Shown: positions 1-12,130 of the stretch, piece after piece
How the letters are laid out: the number at the start of each line of letters is the position of its first letter
Numbering within the stretch: position 1 is the stretch's first letter
Assembly (NCBI GenBank): GCA_965153455.1
Contig: OZ234496.1
Coordinates: 14,376,304 to 14,440,303 of the forward strand
Source: Sphagnum compactum
Lineage: Eukaryota > Bryophyta > Sphagnopsida > Sphagnales
Length of the DNA stretch: 64,000 nt
Direction of reading: 5' to 3'
The notes under the pieces: generated by a model
Seen by the model: only the letters and a program-made list of their open reading frames with translations
Told to the model about the DNA's origin: nothing
Databases searched by the model: none
Program-made: the position numbers and the translations under genes

Positions 1-48
1 TGGCGTGGAATTTATAGCTACCAGATCTGGGCGCCAGCTAATTTGTTT

Positions 49-1518
49 TCAGAATCCGCCTCGACGGATCAGTACGAGGTCATCCACAGCTTCGACGTTG
101 ATAGCTTGGATGTCTCTAAGGGAAACCATGGTGCCGGGAGTCGGAGAGTAACCGCTATGAGCAAAGGGGAGAGGCCCACGAGAAGCTGTTGAACCCATGC
201 TGTTCCAGCTGCAATTATCCAAGGATGACGACGAAGAAGAAGAAGACCACATCGTGGTGGAGCTGCTTGGTGAGATGCTGCTTGGCGAGAGAAGATCAGC
301 CGGAAGATTGTCGACCATAAGCTCCGGCGACAAATCATTTTCGGAAGAAGCTGACGCAAAGACCTTCGGGTAGCTTCCTGCATCGATGCAAGAAGCTGAC
401 ATGAGAGTTGATCCTGAAGCTCCAAAAACCCCGGCGACCGCCAAGCTCATCATCATCGTATGCAGTTCTTGATCATGAACGATCTGTTGAGAGCTTTGAA
501 GCAAGCTGCCGAGTCTGGTGGAACTGGCGCTGCAAGTTCTTGCAGCCGAGTAGTAGTCGTCGAGGGAGGTCCCCATGAGATGATCTGCGGCCAAGAGACC
601 CAACTGGTCGCTGAAGCAGTCGAGACCAGCGAGACTCAGAGGCTCGCGTTTAGAAGACACAGCCGTCCAGGGATTCATTGTCGCAGCTTGCACCTGATCG
701 AAACTAGCGGAGGCACTGAATAACATGTTGCAAGGGTTCCAAAACAGCTCGCCGGGGCTGGGATCGTGCAGCTGCTGGCTTTCGAGGTAGCTCGGCAGCG
801 GCCCTTTCGGTGACAAGTCGTCTGCATCGCCGCACTGTTTCAAAATATACTTCTTCGCAGCTAGTCCCGAGCTGCTCGCGAATCTTGTCGACTGCAGCTC
901 GGCCTCTTCAGAGCTTGTCGATGAAGCTGGCGAACTTACAGCTGCACAATTAAGAAGCTGCTGCTCCTGCTGGATCTGCTGGATCTGGACGCTGCTGTTG
1001 TGATGTTCTGACTGATCCAGCAGTGCGTCGACATTGTCTGCAGTCTCGCGAGAAGTTGATCCGTCGACTTTGAGGCGGCAGCGGCGCAACCGGCGAGTGT
1101 GATGAAATGAGCTGCCGGTAAGCTTCTGCACAAGCGACATGAAACTCTCGGCATTCGTGTGAATGATCTTGGGCGCAAAGGTGTGAATGATGACGGGCGG
1201 CTTGAACTCATCGATGGCAGGCCGCTGCAATATTGTGAGCCGCGATGGTTTCCGAATGCGGCCGTGCGACTGAGATTTGCTTACCTTCAACGCCTGACCC
1301 CGCAAACTGCTATGTCGATCCGCTTGAGCTGGAGTCCCAGTAGCTCCTGCTGCACCTGCTTCTGCTGCTTTCCTTAATGCCAAAGTGAAGTCGGCGGTCC
1401 TGGCTCTAGATATCCGACGAGTTCCGCCAGCGACTACTGCGTGCAGATCACAGCTGCTAGACTTGCCGCTGATCATAAGCTGCCGATCCCTTTCATTCTT
1501 GCTAGTGGTACGACACAT
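49..1518 (-). CDS. VQ motif-containing protein (MKS1-like), 489 aa
   Basis: The predicted nuclear regulator contains the VQ core FMSLVQKLTG at residues 126-135, matching the family signature FxxxVQxLTG, preceded by PPVIIHTFAPKIIHT (about 108-121), as in MKS1-like VQ proteins. An upstream block around residues 71-91 (SLRGQALKVSKSQSHGRIRK) resembles the conserved basic N-terminal motif of MKS1-type members. Known family members bind WRKY transcription factors and are often MAP-kinase substrates in defence or growth. The ATG at 1516-1518 opens the longest frame and the stop is at 49-51. The single exon fits the mostly intronless family in seed plants. At 489 residues it is long; the extra length is Ser-rich and Gln-rich tracts (for example IQQIQQEQQ and an eight-Ser run near the C-terminus), many with SP/TP sites. 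GC content is clearly higher than in the surrounding DNA. The family call is firm; the partner and pathway are inference. Confidence 0.88.
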   Translation of the reverse strand: MCRTTSKNERDRQLMISGKSSSCDLHAVVAGGTRRISRARTADFTLALRKAAEAGAAGATGTPAQADRHSSLRGQALKVSKSQSHGRIRKPSRLTILQRPAIDEFKPPVIIHTFAPKIIHTNAESFMSLVQKLTGSSFHHTRRLRRCRLKVDGSTSRETADNVDALLDQSEHHNSSVQIQQIQQEQQLLNCAAVSSPASSTSSEEAELQSTRFASSSGLAAKKYILKQCGDADDLSPKGPLPSYLESQQLHDPSPGELFWNPCNMLFSASASFDQVQAATMNPWTAVSSKREPLSLAGLDCFSDQLGLLAADHLMGTSLDDYYSAARTCSASSTRLGSLLQSSQQIVHDQELHTMMMSLAVAGVFGASGSTLMSASCIDAGSYPKVFASASSENDLSPELMVDNLPADLLSPSSISPSSSTTMWSSSSSSSSLDNCSWNSMGSTASRGPLPFAHSGYSPTPGTMVSLRDIQAINVEAVDDLVLIRRGGF

Positions 1519-1920
1519 TGTATGCAGCCCTTCTAGTTTTCTTCAGAGCTGAGCTTGCAATGTCTTCAGAGCTGCAATCTTCAGAGATAATTGCGCAACA
1601 TCAGCTTGCAAATCTAGTTCAGAGTTATATTCTTCAAGGGGCAATCTTAGAGACTGGGCAATTTGGCAGGTACTAGTTTCTAGTGTCTAATTTGCAGGTA
1701 GTCTTCTTCTTCTTCTTCTTCTTCTTCTTCTTCACAAAAGTTGCAAAACTACTCTCAAGCTTCCAAAATGTGAACAAACAATTGCTGAATTGATTCTCAT
1801 GGATTTTTTGATGGATTGATGGATTGATACTACATATGAATTATCACAAATTTCACAAACTAATTTGGGTTCTTACAATTTTGTGCACAACAAACTCACC
1901 GCTGATCTGATCAAACCTTA
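1519..1920 (-). promoter_or_regulatory. Probable 5' leader of the VQ gene
   Basis: This stretch lies between the VQ start codon and a TATA-like site. It has no open frame of note but carries several copies of CTTCAGAGCTG-like words (1540-1630) and a (CTT)n tract that reads (GAA)n on the gene strand. A leader of about 380 bases is inferred from the TATA position only. Confidence 0.35.
1702..1733. repeat. (CTT)n microsatellite
   Basis: A perfect CTT run of about 32 bases lies in the presumed VQ leader. On the gene strand it is a GAA tract. Confidence 0.95.
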
Positions 1921-1923
1921 AGC

Positions 1924-1933
1924 TTTATATAAG
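1924..1933 (-). promoter_or_regulatory. Candidate TATA box for the VQ gene
   Basis: The minus strand reads TTATATAAAG here, about 410 bases upstream of the VQ start codon. It is the best TATA-like word in the upstream kilobase, but the DNA is AT-rich, so it could be chance. Confidence 0.3.
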
Positions 1934-1981
1934 ATCCTTTTTGAATCAAGTGCATATTATTCAGACCTACAAAGGAACTAG

Positions 1982-2008
1982 ACACACACACACACACACA
2001 CACACACA
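1982..2008. repeat. (CA)n microsatellite
   Basis: A perfect CA dinucleotide run of about 13 units. Confidence 0.95.
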
Positions 2009-2009
2009 G

Positions 2010-4235
2010 AGGACCTCAACAAATGCAACAAACCAGCTCTCCTACAAAAATACAAACAATCTGTCCCAAGAAAAGCAAAAGCAAATGTGATTTGTTAGGA
2101 GAAGAACATTAACGCTTCGTGGGACTTCCCATTACAAATGTAACAAAGAAGAAGTGTAAACAAAAGTTGCAAAGCTCATGAGTAGTGCCCATTTTTACAA
2201 ATTTGGAAAAGAAAGAAAAAACTGCACTGCCTGAATCAAGGAGGTACACAAAGACTATAGAGAGAAACACACACATACCAATACACACATGTATATACAT
2301 GTACATATATACACACATAATAACACACATGAGAGGAGCAATAAGAGAATCATGATTTAGGTCACAAGCTATAATTATATTCTTAATATATTCATTAGCG
2401 TGGATGGGATGATCAAAGGAAACACGAGTTTCCAACATACCAATCTTTCAGTGCCATGTGCTAGTGTAGATTTTGAATGAATGTAGCAAAAAGATTGAGA
2501 TTCTATTCTTTCTTCCATACTCCTCCCTACCTTTTTCTTTGTTTTGGGGGGAGGGAGGGACAAGAACTCTTTAGAAGAAGAAGGATGATAGGGTAACTTA
2601 TTAGCTTGTAGAGGTAGTAGGGATGGGGATTAGAATTATCTAACCTATAAAATGTCTATTTGATTAGGCTAGATTTGGTGCTCAAGAAGTAACTTGCAAC
2701 TCTTTGAATGGTTTGATTACTATAGTGTAGTTTAATTAGGGAGAAGGACTCGTGGGATTGCCTTGCAATAAACGCTTCATCTTTGACAAGCAAGGGTTTT
2801 GTTTAGCAATAGTAGTGTGCTTCAGCAAAACTGATTGAAGAAAAATCTACAATTGTAAGAGCTCTGATGGGGAAAGAAGGATTCTAGAGATGGGTATGAG
2901 TGTGACAGGGGAGTTTATGTTGATAATTTATTTCAGATCATGTTTTTTCTTTCTTTGTTCAATTTCCTGAGCTAAATTATGTGTTGGGGGATATGTGACC
3001 TTGTTCACTATGGGAGCAATTTATCTAGAGGTGGGGAATGTTCTATAACTCATGAATTGTCACAGAGATGACCAGTGGGCTCTTGAAAGTGAAATCGGAG
3101 TTTGTTGATCAAATTTAATATATTGTCTAAGCTCATCTATAACTTGTATCATGATATAATGTTTTTGCAACCTTAATGATCTCAATGCCATCCTTGTTTC
3201 TTCAGTTTGTGATCATATGCTGCTCTTGGTCAGGCATTGGAGCTGGAGACAATTGGCCCCCTTTATATTTGGTGACAGGTGTACACCATGTATGAGTGAG
3301 TCTATTTGCATTTTTTTTAATGAGAAATTGATGCAATGTGTGAGAATTGGAGAGAAGATTGTGAGTTCCTGAGCTTATATGATATTTGATACTCAAGAAT
3401 CACCATTGTGCATGAGCTAGTGGATGGAAGTCTTTGCTCATAAGATTTCTTGTCAATATGTGGTCATTGTGCACCTGAATCGAGTAGCAGAGAGATAGAG
3501 TTGCTGGCAGGAAGGTGCAAGTAGCCAAGGCAGGAAGTTGCATTTTTAGTCTGCAGTGACATAGCCTCCTCCATTTTAGGGTTACAGTTGTACACTAAGA
3601 GCATCTCAAGCGGTGCTCAGTATGTGACCCTCGGAATATATTTTTCACATCCAAGTTTAGTTATGTACTCTTTTGCAACCCCACCAATAAAACTAAAACT
3701 GGGACAGCAAATAGGTGGGGGACTACTAATAACAAACCACCTGGACCAATCATTATGATGGGCCAATCAGAAACACTGAGCAGCAGTTAGATCATATTTA
3801 TTAGACTCTTTTTTGCAGGTGCACAGAGCTGCTGCTGAGCCTTTTACCAGCCACGGCAACCTGCACAATTACTCTGAGCCAAAAACCATTTTCCTGAGTC
3901 AAACCGGCATATATTGGATTTCCTTCATCCTTTGTACTGTGCGGGATCACATACTGAGCACCGTTGGAGATGCTCTAAAATACTATAACAATGTCTGTAT
4001 ACAGACAGGGTTAAATTTTCAAGTTTTGCTTGTCTATGTTGGGATTTGCACTAGTTGCTTGGTAGAGTGTGCAAAAGTATGTAAGATACTGGAATGTGGG
4101 CCAAGGGAGAGGAGTGGGCCATAAGACCTACTTACCAAAATTGTCCACTTCTGGCCACTTGGGGGCGAAGATATCTGAACCCCAAATGCACAGCACCTAA
4201 GGGACCTCACCAAAACAAAAGGATATCAGCCCAGC
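2010..4235. other. Non-coding stretch upstream of the VQ gene
   Basis: AT-rich DNA with only short chance frames. I see no domain, exon or transposon end here apart from simple-sequence patches such as the CACA/TATA-rich stretch near 2270-2330. Confidence 0.6.
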
Positions 4236-4470
4236 CAGGGCCCAGAGTGAACCAACAGCCACCAACTCCCCCATGAGGGATAGATGGTGGATGGACAGGA
4301 AACACTTTTTTTCATTGGGTTCCAGTTCCCTAATTAACCATGGTAGTTACCTGGCAAGTTCTGGTTTTCCTACCTACTAATAACAACCCATCAGCCCTTA
4401 CCTATGTAGTAACCATCTACATGCATCTGCTTACTTAATTTAACCACCTATTATCCTACAAGACCTATCG
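4236..4470 (+). repeat. Dispersed repeat, 'AGTGAACCAGCACCCACCA' head family, ACCTACT-tail type
   Basis: The copy begins with a diverged head (GCCCAGAGTGAACCAACAGC) and continues into an ACCTACTAATAACAACCC-type tract. The same head and ACCTAC-rich tail recur at 11850 and, inverted, at 45840 and 47400. No coding capacity is visible, so it is probably a non-autonomous element. Confidence 0.6.
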
Positions 4471-4619
4471 CCAAGGTGAAAATCTTTTGCGGACTCAATC
4501 AGGGTTTCATCCAAGTTCATCCAAAATTGCCTGATAACAGGCTTCCAATGAACTGTGTAGTAGTAGTGTCACAGTTGGGCCGCCTTTCGGAAAGCTTGGG
4601 CTAGTGTTGGGTGGGAATA

Positions 4620-4650
4620 ATAAATAATCAAATAAATAAATAAATAAATG
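4620..4650. repeat. (AAAT)n microsatellite
   Basis: An imperfect AAAT/AATA tetranucleotide run. Similar short runs occur near 4791-4808, 19588-19615 and 52600-52624. Confidence 0.8.
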
Positions 4651-5579
4651 AAGGAATATTGGTTTTAATAGAGTTTTCCCAAAAGTTGACATCCATATGT
4701 ATCACACCTCCATCAGCTCATGTATTGCCAAAATGTGGGGTTTCAGTGTTAGAGGACTTTACGGATAACTCTAATCTATCAGCCCCCGGTTTATTTATTT
4801 ATTTATTTTCAATTTTGTGATGTAATCAAACATGCAAATCATCCACAACAAGAATTAGCCAGATTTTATTATAGACTGAATATAAAAGTAAAAAAATAAA
4901 AAGAATCCTTTTATATTTTGGCTGCATGCAACACAATCTGTCACTTGCATGTAAGGGTATGCAGGAGCATTGGGCGGGTATTTGATTATATGTTAATAAC
5001 CATCGGTTGGCTGCATACATGTACCTTCCTTTTACCCACTTCAAAACAATGACCCACAGCCAACTAAAGGTAAAACTTGAAAATGTACAAACTAGAGTAA
5101 AAAATAGGGTAAGTCTGAAATATACTTATTTCAATGAAGTCCATTCAACTAAAAGAGTAGCAAATTTTTATTTTTTACCAGCCCTATAGGGGGTATACAT
5201 TTGCACTGACATTCACTCATGGGTATAGCTTGGTCAAAGACTTACCCACCCAACACAGGTACAAAGGCTCCTTTTGGAGTTAATCCTCAATGGCGAACAA
5301 ATTTCACCAAATGCCCAAAATACTTTGGGAGAATATTCTTTAAAATAAAAATCTCATGTGAGGATATTAAGTTCAATTTCAATTTACGGGAATTAAAAAG
5401 ATAGCTAAGGTGAATAAGAGTGAATTTCGACTTTCAATCACATTAAGAATAGCTCCACCCATACCCAATATTTGTGCCTCCAACACTATTTCTCACGTCC
5501 AAGATGACTTACTTATTATTTCTCAAGCTTCACCTATGAAAATAAGACCTTATCAATAAAACATCTTCATCATCACGTG

Positions 5580-5850
5580 GTGGCTCCGTATGTAGAATAC
5601 TTAAATCTAATTTTGGTGTTGACAAGAGATTGTCGTGGATCCATATGTAGAGTACTTCAATCGAATTTGGTCTTGGCAAGAGATTTTTGTGGGTCCACAT
5701 GTGAAGTACTTGAATCTAGTTTGGTGTTGGCAAGAGATTGTTGTGGCTTTGTATGTAAAGTACTTGAATCTAATTTGGTGTTGGCAAGAGATTGTCGTGG
5801 CTTTGTATGTAAAGAACTTGAATCTAATTTGGTGTTGGCAAGTGATTGTG
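5580..5850. repeat. 54-bp minisatellite, five units
   Basis: Five head-to-tail units start at about 5580, 5635, 5689, 5743 and 5797. Each runs GTGG...TATGTA..GTACTT..AATC..TTTGGTGTTGGCAAGAGATTGT. The unit is 54 bp (the first is 55), a multiple of three, so frames on both strands stay open and give repetitive peptides. Those frames look like a side effect, because both strands and two plus frames are open alike. The last three units are the most alike. Confidence 0.9.
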
Positions 5851-7252
5851 CATGTGTGCCATGACAAGCATGGACAATTGTCTAAGGGAGAATGTTATGG
5901 CAACAAGGCAATCAAAGGATTGGGCTCAATTGGTATGCATGGTATACAAAAGGGGAAATCTTACCAAGTGGCAATCACTTGCACTTGAAGTCATTAAGTT
6001 TTTGGTTTGCCTAGATATTAGTGCCAAGTAGGTAGCCAAGTTTTGTTTTCTTGGTGGGTTGTTCATGCCATGCCTAAAGTATTATTGTCAAGAATATGTG
6101 GATTGTTGGACACTAATTCATCAAAACCCTAAAAGTATGTATCTGACTACTTAGTGGAAGAAGCTCAATAGTTTTCAATTCTGGTCTGGGGACTACAAGA
6201 TACTCAATTTTAGGGTTTAGTTTGTTTTTTGGGTTTTAACATTTTGAGCTTTCTGACTTTCTGGGCTTTTAATATTTTGTATTCTCTGATTTTGTGAGTG
6301 TAAAGTTTGCAACAAGTTTTAATTATTCATATTTGAATTTCATAGTTGGTGTTTGCAATGAATTCAATGATGATTGGCATTGTGTTATTGATATTTTTCT
6401 TTTTTGATCGTGTTGAGATTTTGAGAATCAATTATCATAAAAGATAAAAATTGATTCAAATGAAGTATTTATTCTTGGAGTTTGATGTACCATTCACTTT
6501 CCATGTATTGTCTATTTTTATAAAAAAAATCAAATTCAATTTGAATACATACCTATAATGTACATGCATGAAGATTGTAAATTGTTTTTAAAAAATCAAA
6601 ATTCTGATTAAAAACCCTAACCCTAATACATATTTTTATAGAATGACACATTTATATTTTACATCATACAAAAACAAATTCAAGAAAATTAAAACAAAAA
6701 ATCACTTAAAAACAACGCTAATGTATACACATATACAAAGATTAAAAATCAAAGAAAAATAATTCAAAAGCAGATGAAAACAACTTTAATCTCAAATACA
6801 TACCAGTGTAAGAAAAGTTGCTAGAGTCCGAGTGTCCTACAAGAAAAATGAATTTCTACAATTAATATTTTACATAGTTGATTTTTTTAATGGTAAAATG
6901 TTATAATAAAAACTTCTATTTTACCCCTGTTGTATTTTTTTAATCTAGGGCACAATTGAAGCAGCCAGTGCAGCCAGGAGACCCCCCACATCCATGCCCG
7001 AAGGCTTCAGCAAGGGGCAAAGGAGGAGGAGGTTGCCACTCTAGCCCCCTATTTGCCTCTTTAAGATGTGCATGTGCCCAATTATATACCACCATACTTG
7101 TACCTTGGAATCACTTTTGCAATGGCATTCCTCTTAAGAACTTGAACATTCCTTTGGGTCCAATGAGGCAATCATCAATAGGTAGAAGTTCTTGTTAAGA
7201 AGGCTTTCTTGGTCTACTTGTGATTTTGACCTTTTTTTAATGTGTTTTCGGT
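5851..7252. other. AT-rich stretch without a gene
   Basis: No supported gene. It holds homopolymer-rich AT DNA and one short telomere-like AACCCTAACCCTAA word near 6611, which is too short to be a telomeric array. Confidence 0.6.
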
Positions 7253-7490
7253 TTAAACTCTTTTGGGAGTTGAACCCAAACATGGCCTATATATTTTGGA
7301 GTTTGAATTGTGAAAAGAAAAAAAAAAAAAAAAGTTAAAACTCCTTTGGAAGTTGAACCCAAACATGGCCTATATATTTTGGAGTTCGAATTGTGAAAAA
7401 AAAATCAAAAAGAAAGTTAAAACTTCTTTAGGAGTTGAACCTAAACATGGCCTATGTATCTTGGAGTTTGAATTATGGAAAATAAACGAA
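7253..7490. repeat. Three tandem ~85-bp units
   Basis: Three imperfect copies start near 7253, 7340 and 7425. Each carries GGAGTTGAACCCAAACATGG, then CCTATATATTTTGGAGTT and an A-rich tract. The third copy is the most diverged. Confidence 0.85.
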
Positions 7491-8449
7491 AAAGAAAGCT
7501 CCTCAAATTTTAGTGTGGTTGGAAGAAGAATTCTGAATTTCTTCAAGGATTTTGCTGCCCGTGAAATTGTTATGATTTGTTGGATTTCATAAAGCTTGCA
7601 GACAAACACACATTGTGACCACAATGAAAGGAGGAGACATTGCCAAAGGGTGAGGTCTTTGGCATGGCTATCATAAAACATGTTTTCTTCCTCACCTTGA
7701 GTGGTGGATATAAACACCATCTTTTGGGGTATGGGCTAAACCTCACTAGTTCTTGGAAAAGCATTGTTGCTTGAGGTATCGAACCACTTTTGAAAGAAAT
7801 TTTCTATCTGTTTTTGTATGTCCTCCAAGTGTTTTCAGTATTGGAAGGTTGACCATCTCTCCATGATTGATTCTCTTGTACCTACAACTCAATTCCTTCC
7901 ATTTTAAACACCACACACCTTCACTTGTTGGCACTCACTATATTTGCAAAGTTCACAAAGAAGAAAACAAGAAAAAAAGACTTGAAGACCTTGTGTGTGA
8001 GCTTCACAAGATGATAAACTTCATGCATGCAATGGTATGCTCTGTGTGACGGGCAACAAATCGCCACCAAACTTGGTTCATGCCAAGTTGTGGTAGAAAT
8101 TCCAGTTTTGTGCCTCATTTTTTTGGTGCTGCATTGGGCATTATGGCCCATGAATGAGGCAAACACACGATTGGAAACTCATGTTTGCCCAACTTTATGA
8201 AAAAGTCTGATGATTTTCATCAAGTGCCAATGTAGCCAACTTAGGATAGTTGGAGGTTGGACCTCATGGATACCTAAATATGACATGAACATTGAGCAAA
8301 CAATTGAAGTGGTTGGGAATGCGGACTAGTAGTTGCACTCCAAAGTAGTAGTGGGTTGAATTCCACAACTACAAATAGTGACTTAATTTATCATTAAGTT
8401 GCATTAAAAATTACTAACTAGATTCCTCCCCTCTATACAAGAAGTTACT
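7491..8449. other. No gene recognised
   Basis: Several short frames overlap on the minus strand (up to 116 codons) but none shows a known domain or consistent coding character. I cannot support a gene. Confidence 0.5.
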
Positions 8450-8840
8450 TGGTTCCCATTTCCAAAATCCTATTTGGAAACTTGGGTTCTCAAAATTTTC
8501 AAAGAGTTTTGGGCAACTTTCAAGGGGTTGAAGTTTCAAACCCCTCTATTATTGTCAGGAACCCCTTGTTAATAAGTGATTTGCCTCCAAAAGGAATTTT
8601 GGGTTTAGGGGTTTTGTTGCCCCCTGTGTTCCAAATATTGTTCCCCTTGTATTCTTACAGTAATCTCCATAAGCTCCTTAATTTATCAGATATGCTTAAC
8701 CAAATGTTCCTTATGTTGTTCCCAAAGTTCCCATGTGCTCCTCACATTTGTTCCTTCATTTAAATTTGTATAATTTGTCAAATTTTCCTTATGTTTTTCC
8801 CATAGTTCCCATTTGTCCATCATGTTGTTCCTAGTAGCCC
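8450..8840 (-). repeat. 'GGGAAC' repeat family, diverged copy
   Basis: The plus strand is full of GTTCCC/GTTCCTTATG words spaced 20-40 bases apart, the complement of the TTGGGAACA-rich sequence at 20150, 40740 and 51420. This copy is degenerate and longer than the others. Confidence 0.45.
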
Positions 8841-11800
8841 CACTCATTGCCCAAAGTCTTTACTTTAAAAGCTTTCATAGATGGGTTAGATTGAGGAGTA
8901 TATAAATTCTACCTCGGGAGTGTCCAAAGTTTTGAATTTTTTTTCCTTTTTGGGTATGGGTATAACAAGACCAATCCATTGTTGATTGTTTCAACTTTGT
9001 GATGTTGCTCCAATCGCAATCATCTATAAGAGTATTTAGCCAAATTTAAAATTATTCAAATTACGAAGATAAAAAAAATCTTAAGCACTCTTGGATGTTG
9101 TAGGCAATTGTCGTGAGTTTTGGTGAATCTTTAGATTGTTTTGAATGATTTTTTTCTAAAAAAAAAAATTTTGCAACAATTTTTTTTTCACAATAAATGG
9201 CATAATTGGTGAAAAAAATCATTGGGTCCATCATTTAAAAAAACAATTTTGAACTTTGGATGAACCATACACACCCACTGTATGAAAAATGAAGTTGTAT
9301 GTTATTTTATGATCACAACATTAATTCACTTAAAATTATAACAATTCTAAAATTTGGAATAATCCATCAAACTACATTACAAAGCAACGCCAACATCTTT
9401 GTTTCAATGTTGCCATACATTCATGGACCGTAGCCCACAAATCTTTTTATACTTAATCGCAAGTGCTAGATTATCAAGACAACATGTAAAATTATATCAA
9501 TATGGTGGATCAAATCATTCCAAACCACTCCCTTCAAGCTATCAACATTTCATTTGGCATCATTGTAAGCAAAATTGCCTTTTTTCAACCCCTTTCAAAC
9601 CAACTAATTTTTCAAAATGTTTTGACAACAAGGTTTTAACTACATGCACTTCTCAATGTGATCCCTTGATTCCCAAGTTGAAGTCATGAAACCCTCTAGA
9701 ATTCCCATTACATGAGTCTCTTTTCCCAAACAAATAAACTTTGAATATCCCAAATTGCCATCCCCCAAAATCTTTGAATGATGCCTTATTTAGAAAATCA
9801 TTTCTTTGTCCCCTATGGATCTTTGTCATCTCCACCAGAATTACATTATTCATCATGTATTCTTATTCTACAACTTTCTAACCTACCAATTCAATACACC
9901 ATGAAAAAGAAAAAAAATTGCTAAGTGTAGGTTTCATCTTGACTATGAGCATTCTTCTCGACAACCCAAACAACAAACTAATGTTTAAGATCTATAGTAA
10001 CAACTTTTTTGATTCACAACTTTAAAACAAAAAACAATCTACTTAAGTCTTACAATGTTCAATCTTTTATCCTCTCCTTTCTATGCCCCCTCCTTGGCTT
10101 GCACCATTAATCCTTCTGCTAATTCTGCCATTGCCAAAATACCATCAAACACATAGAGCCAAAAGACTAGCTCATTCACCGTCTTGAACATTACTCATCA
10201 ATGCACACCACAAATTCCTTCAATGTCATTACCTACAACAAACAATCACACACACTCACAAAAACTAAAAAGTAGAAAAATCCATCAACTACCCTCTCCT
10301 TTGTTGCCTTTTGTTTTCGGTTACATGGATCCCTTTTCATCCATTAAGTCTTCACTTCATCAAGGATCTCACTCCACCACATTTCATCCTACATCACAAC
10401 TAATTAATAGAAATCACACTATTCACTATATCCATGAATATCCCTTGACAAAAAAAGTCCAAGGATATTTACACCTACTCTTTAAGAATAGGAAGGATAT
10501 TCACACATTATATTTAAAATTGATAACATTTTCTACGGCCAAATTTAGCATTACTTCACCAAAATCTACTTCTATATTTTCAACCAATTTTATACCCATA
10601 TCAATGATAACATGTTGCCATAGATAGTTGGTTTGGTTATAGTTCAATTGCCTTCAACCTTGTTGCAGAGATAATTGTCAATGTACTTACCAATGGGGAA
10701 ATATGGATCAAACAATTTTGCTCTTTCAAATTTAGATAGACAACATGAACAAACTAGTATTTGGAGGTTAGGGAGCTTTCCAAAGTCTTTAAGAGTACTA
10801 CCAAATCTCCTAAAAGAATATACATAAACTAATGGGATGGACTAACAATCACTTGTGGACAATTTGCATGTTTTATGATTCAACCCATATATGTTCATTC
10901 CTTGGAGATTGATGTGTATGATTCGCCCCATATGTGTTTATTCCTTGGAGAAAAAGAAAGCGACATTTGGTGATGCGATGCGAAGGATGTAACGTTATGG
11001 CATTGCAAATTGCAAACAATTTTCTATATATTTCACAGGTAACCTTACATCTCACAATTTTGTTTTTGGGTTTTACATTAAGAGGAAGTTGTATCAATTG
11101 TTGTGGAATTATTGGGGAGCTTTTAGTTTCCATCCACCAATTTAGAAAAGCAAAGTTCCATTGAGATGGGTAATTGATTTGACCGATTAATAGTTATTAG
11201 AACAAGGAGCCTAATATGATTCTATGATTGGAACATTTATTCAAGTCTCTTTCAAAAGCTTGAAGATGGGTCTAAGTATTAGGTTTTCCAATTGCATTCC
11301 ACCAAACCCTAGGGTAACATTTGGATGTGGAATTAACCTATATGTGTGATGTCCCAAAACTTCACCTAATTGAAGTCATTCACATTGGTAGGGATGGAGT
11401 GGGCCCTTGGGGGGAAAATTATTTATTCAATGGTAGGAGGGGGATACACAATGCATGTCACACTTTTGCAAAAGTAGGTGGTAAAATATGTACTCAATTT
11501 ATAATTAGGTTTTCTATTATTTCCTTTGGAGTGTTCTTCTTGGAGACCCATCCAAATCCATATTGGTTCACCTTGTCCCTTGATATGAAAAAATTAGGTT
11601 TTTTGCAAGGTTGTCATGCCTTTATCTAGTGGGCCCAATTCAAGGGAAACTTTTATTTCATTCCCATGATAATAATTTGTCCAAAATATTAAACACATAT
11701 GGTTGATTTGAAAATAAGTGACAAAAGCACCAACTAGAACCCAATGTTGTTCTATATGTTATTAAAAGGCTTATAACGGTCCATGCAATGCCCCTACACA

Positions 11801-11849
11801 AGTGTGATGATTTGGTGATTTTGATCCATCCATGGGTTTAAGGTTTAGT
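8841..11849. other. Gene-free stretch
   Basis: AT-rich DNA with poly-A and poly-T runs. A 147-codon plus frame at 10184-10627 has low-complexity Thr/His/Ser composition and no recognisable domain; I do not call it a gene. Confidence 0.5.
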
Positions 11850-12130
11850 CCTAGCCCCGGTGAACAGAGCACCCATTAGTGCACCATACAAGATGGATTG
11901 TGCATGGATTTCCTTGCATTCCTTATCCCATAGCCAGCCATGGTGGTGAGTTATGTACTAACATACTAACCATCCACATGCATCTAGCTACCTCGTCACT
12001 ACCAAGTGCCTTACCAACTTTGCGTAGGAACTACTTAACAATCTTTACCTACTTGCATAGTAACTAGTTAATCTTACCTACCTACCTACCTACCTACAAA
12101 CAATACGTGCCAACTTACATAGGCAGTTAC
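11850..12130 (+). repeat. Dispersed repeat, shared head, ACCTACC-tail type
   Basis: The head GGTGAACAGAGCACCCATTA leads into AACCATCCACATGCATCTAG and then a run of ACCT units near 12077-12096. The inner part matches the copy at 4236 (ACCATCTACATGCATCTGC). Confidence 0.65.

Noticed and set aside
5635-5988. 117-codon frame across the 54-bp repeat
   Set aside because: The repeat length is a multiple of three, so several frames are open on both strands; no domain and no support for coding.
6608-6626. Telomere-like AACCCTAACCCTAA
   Set aside because: Only two to three units; short AAACCCTAA words recur through the window and do not form an array.
10184-10627. 147-codon plus-strand frame
   Set aside because: Low-complexity composition, no domain, no coding neighbour; open frames of this size occur by chance in AC-rich DNA.
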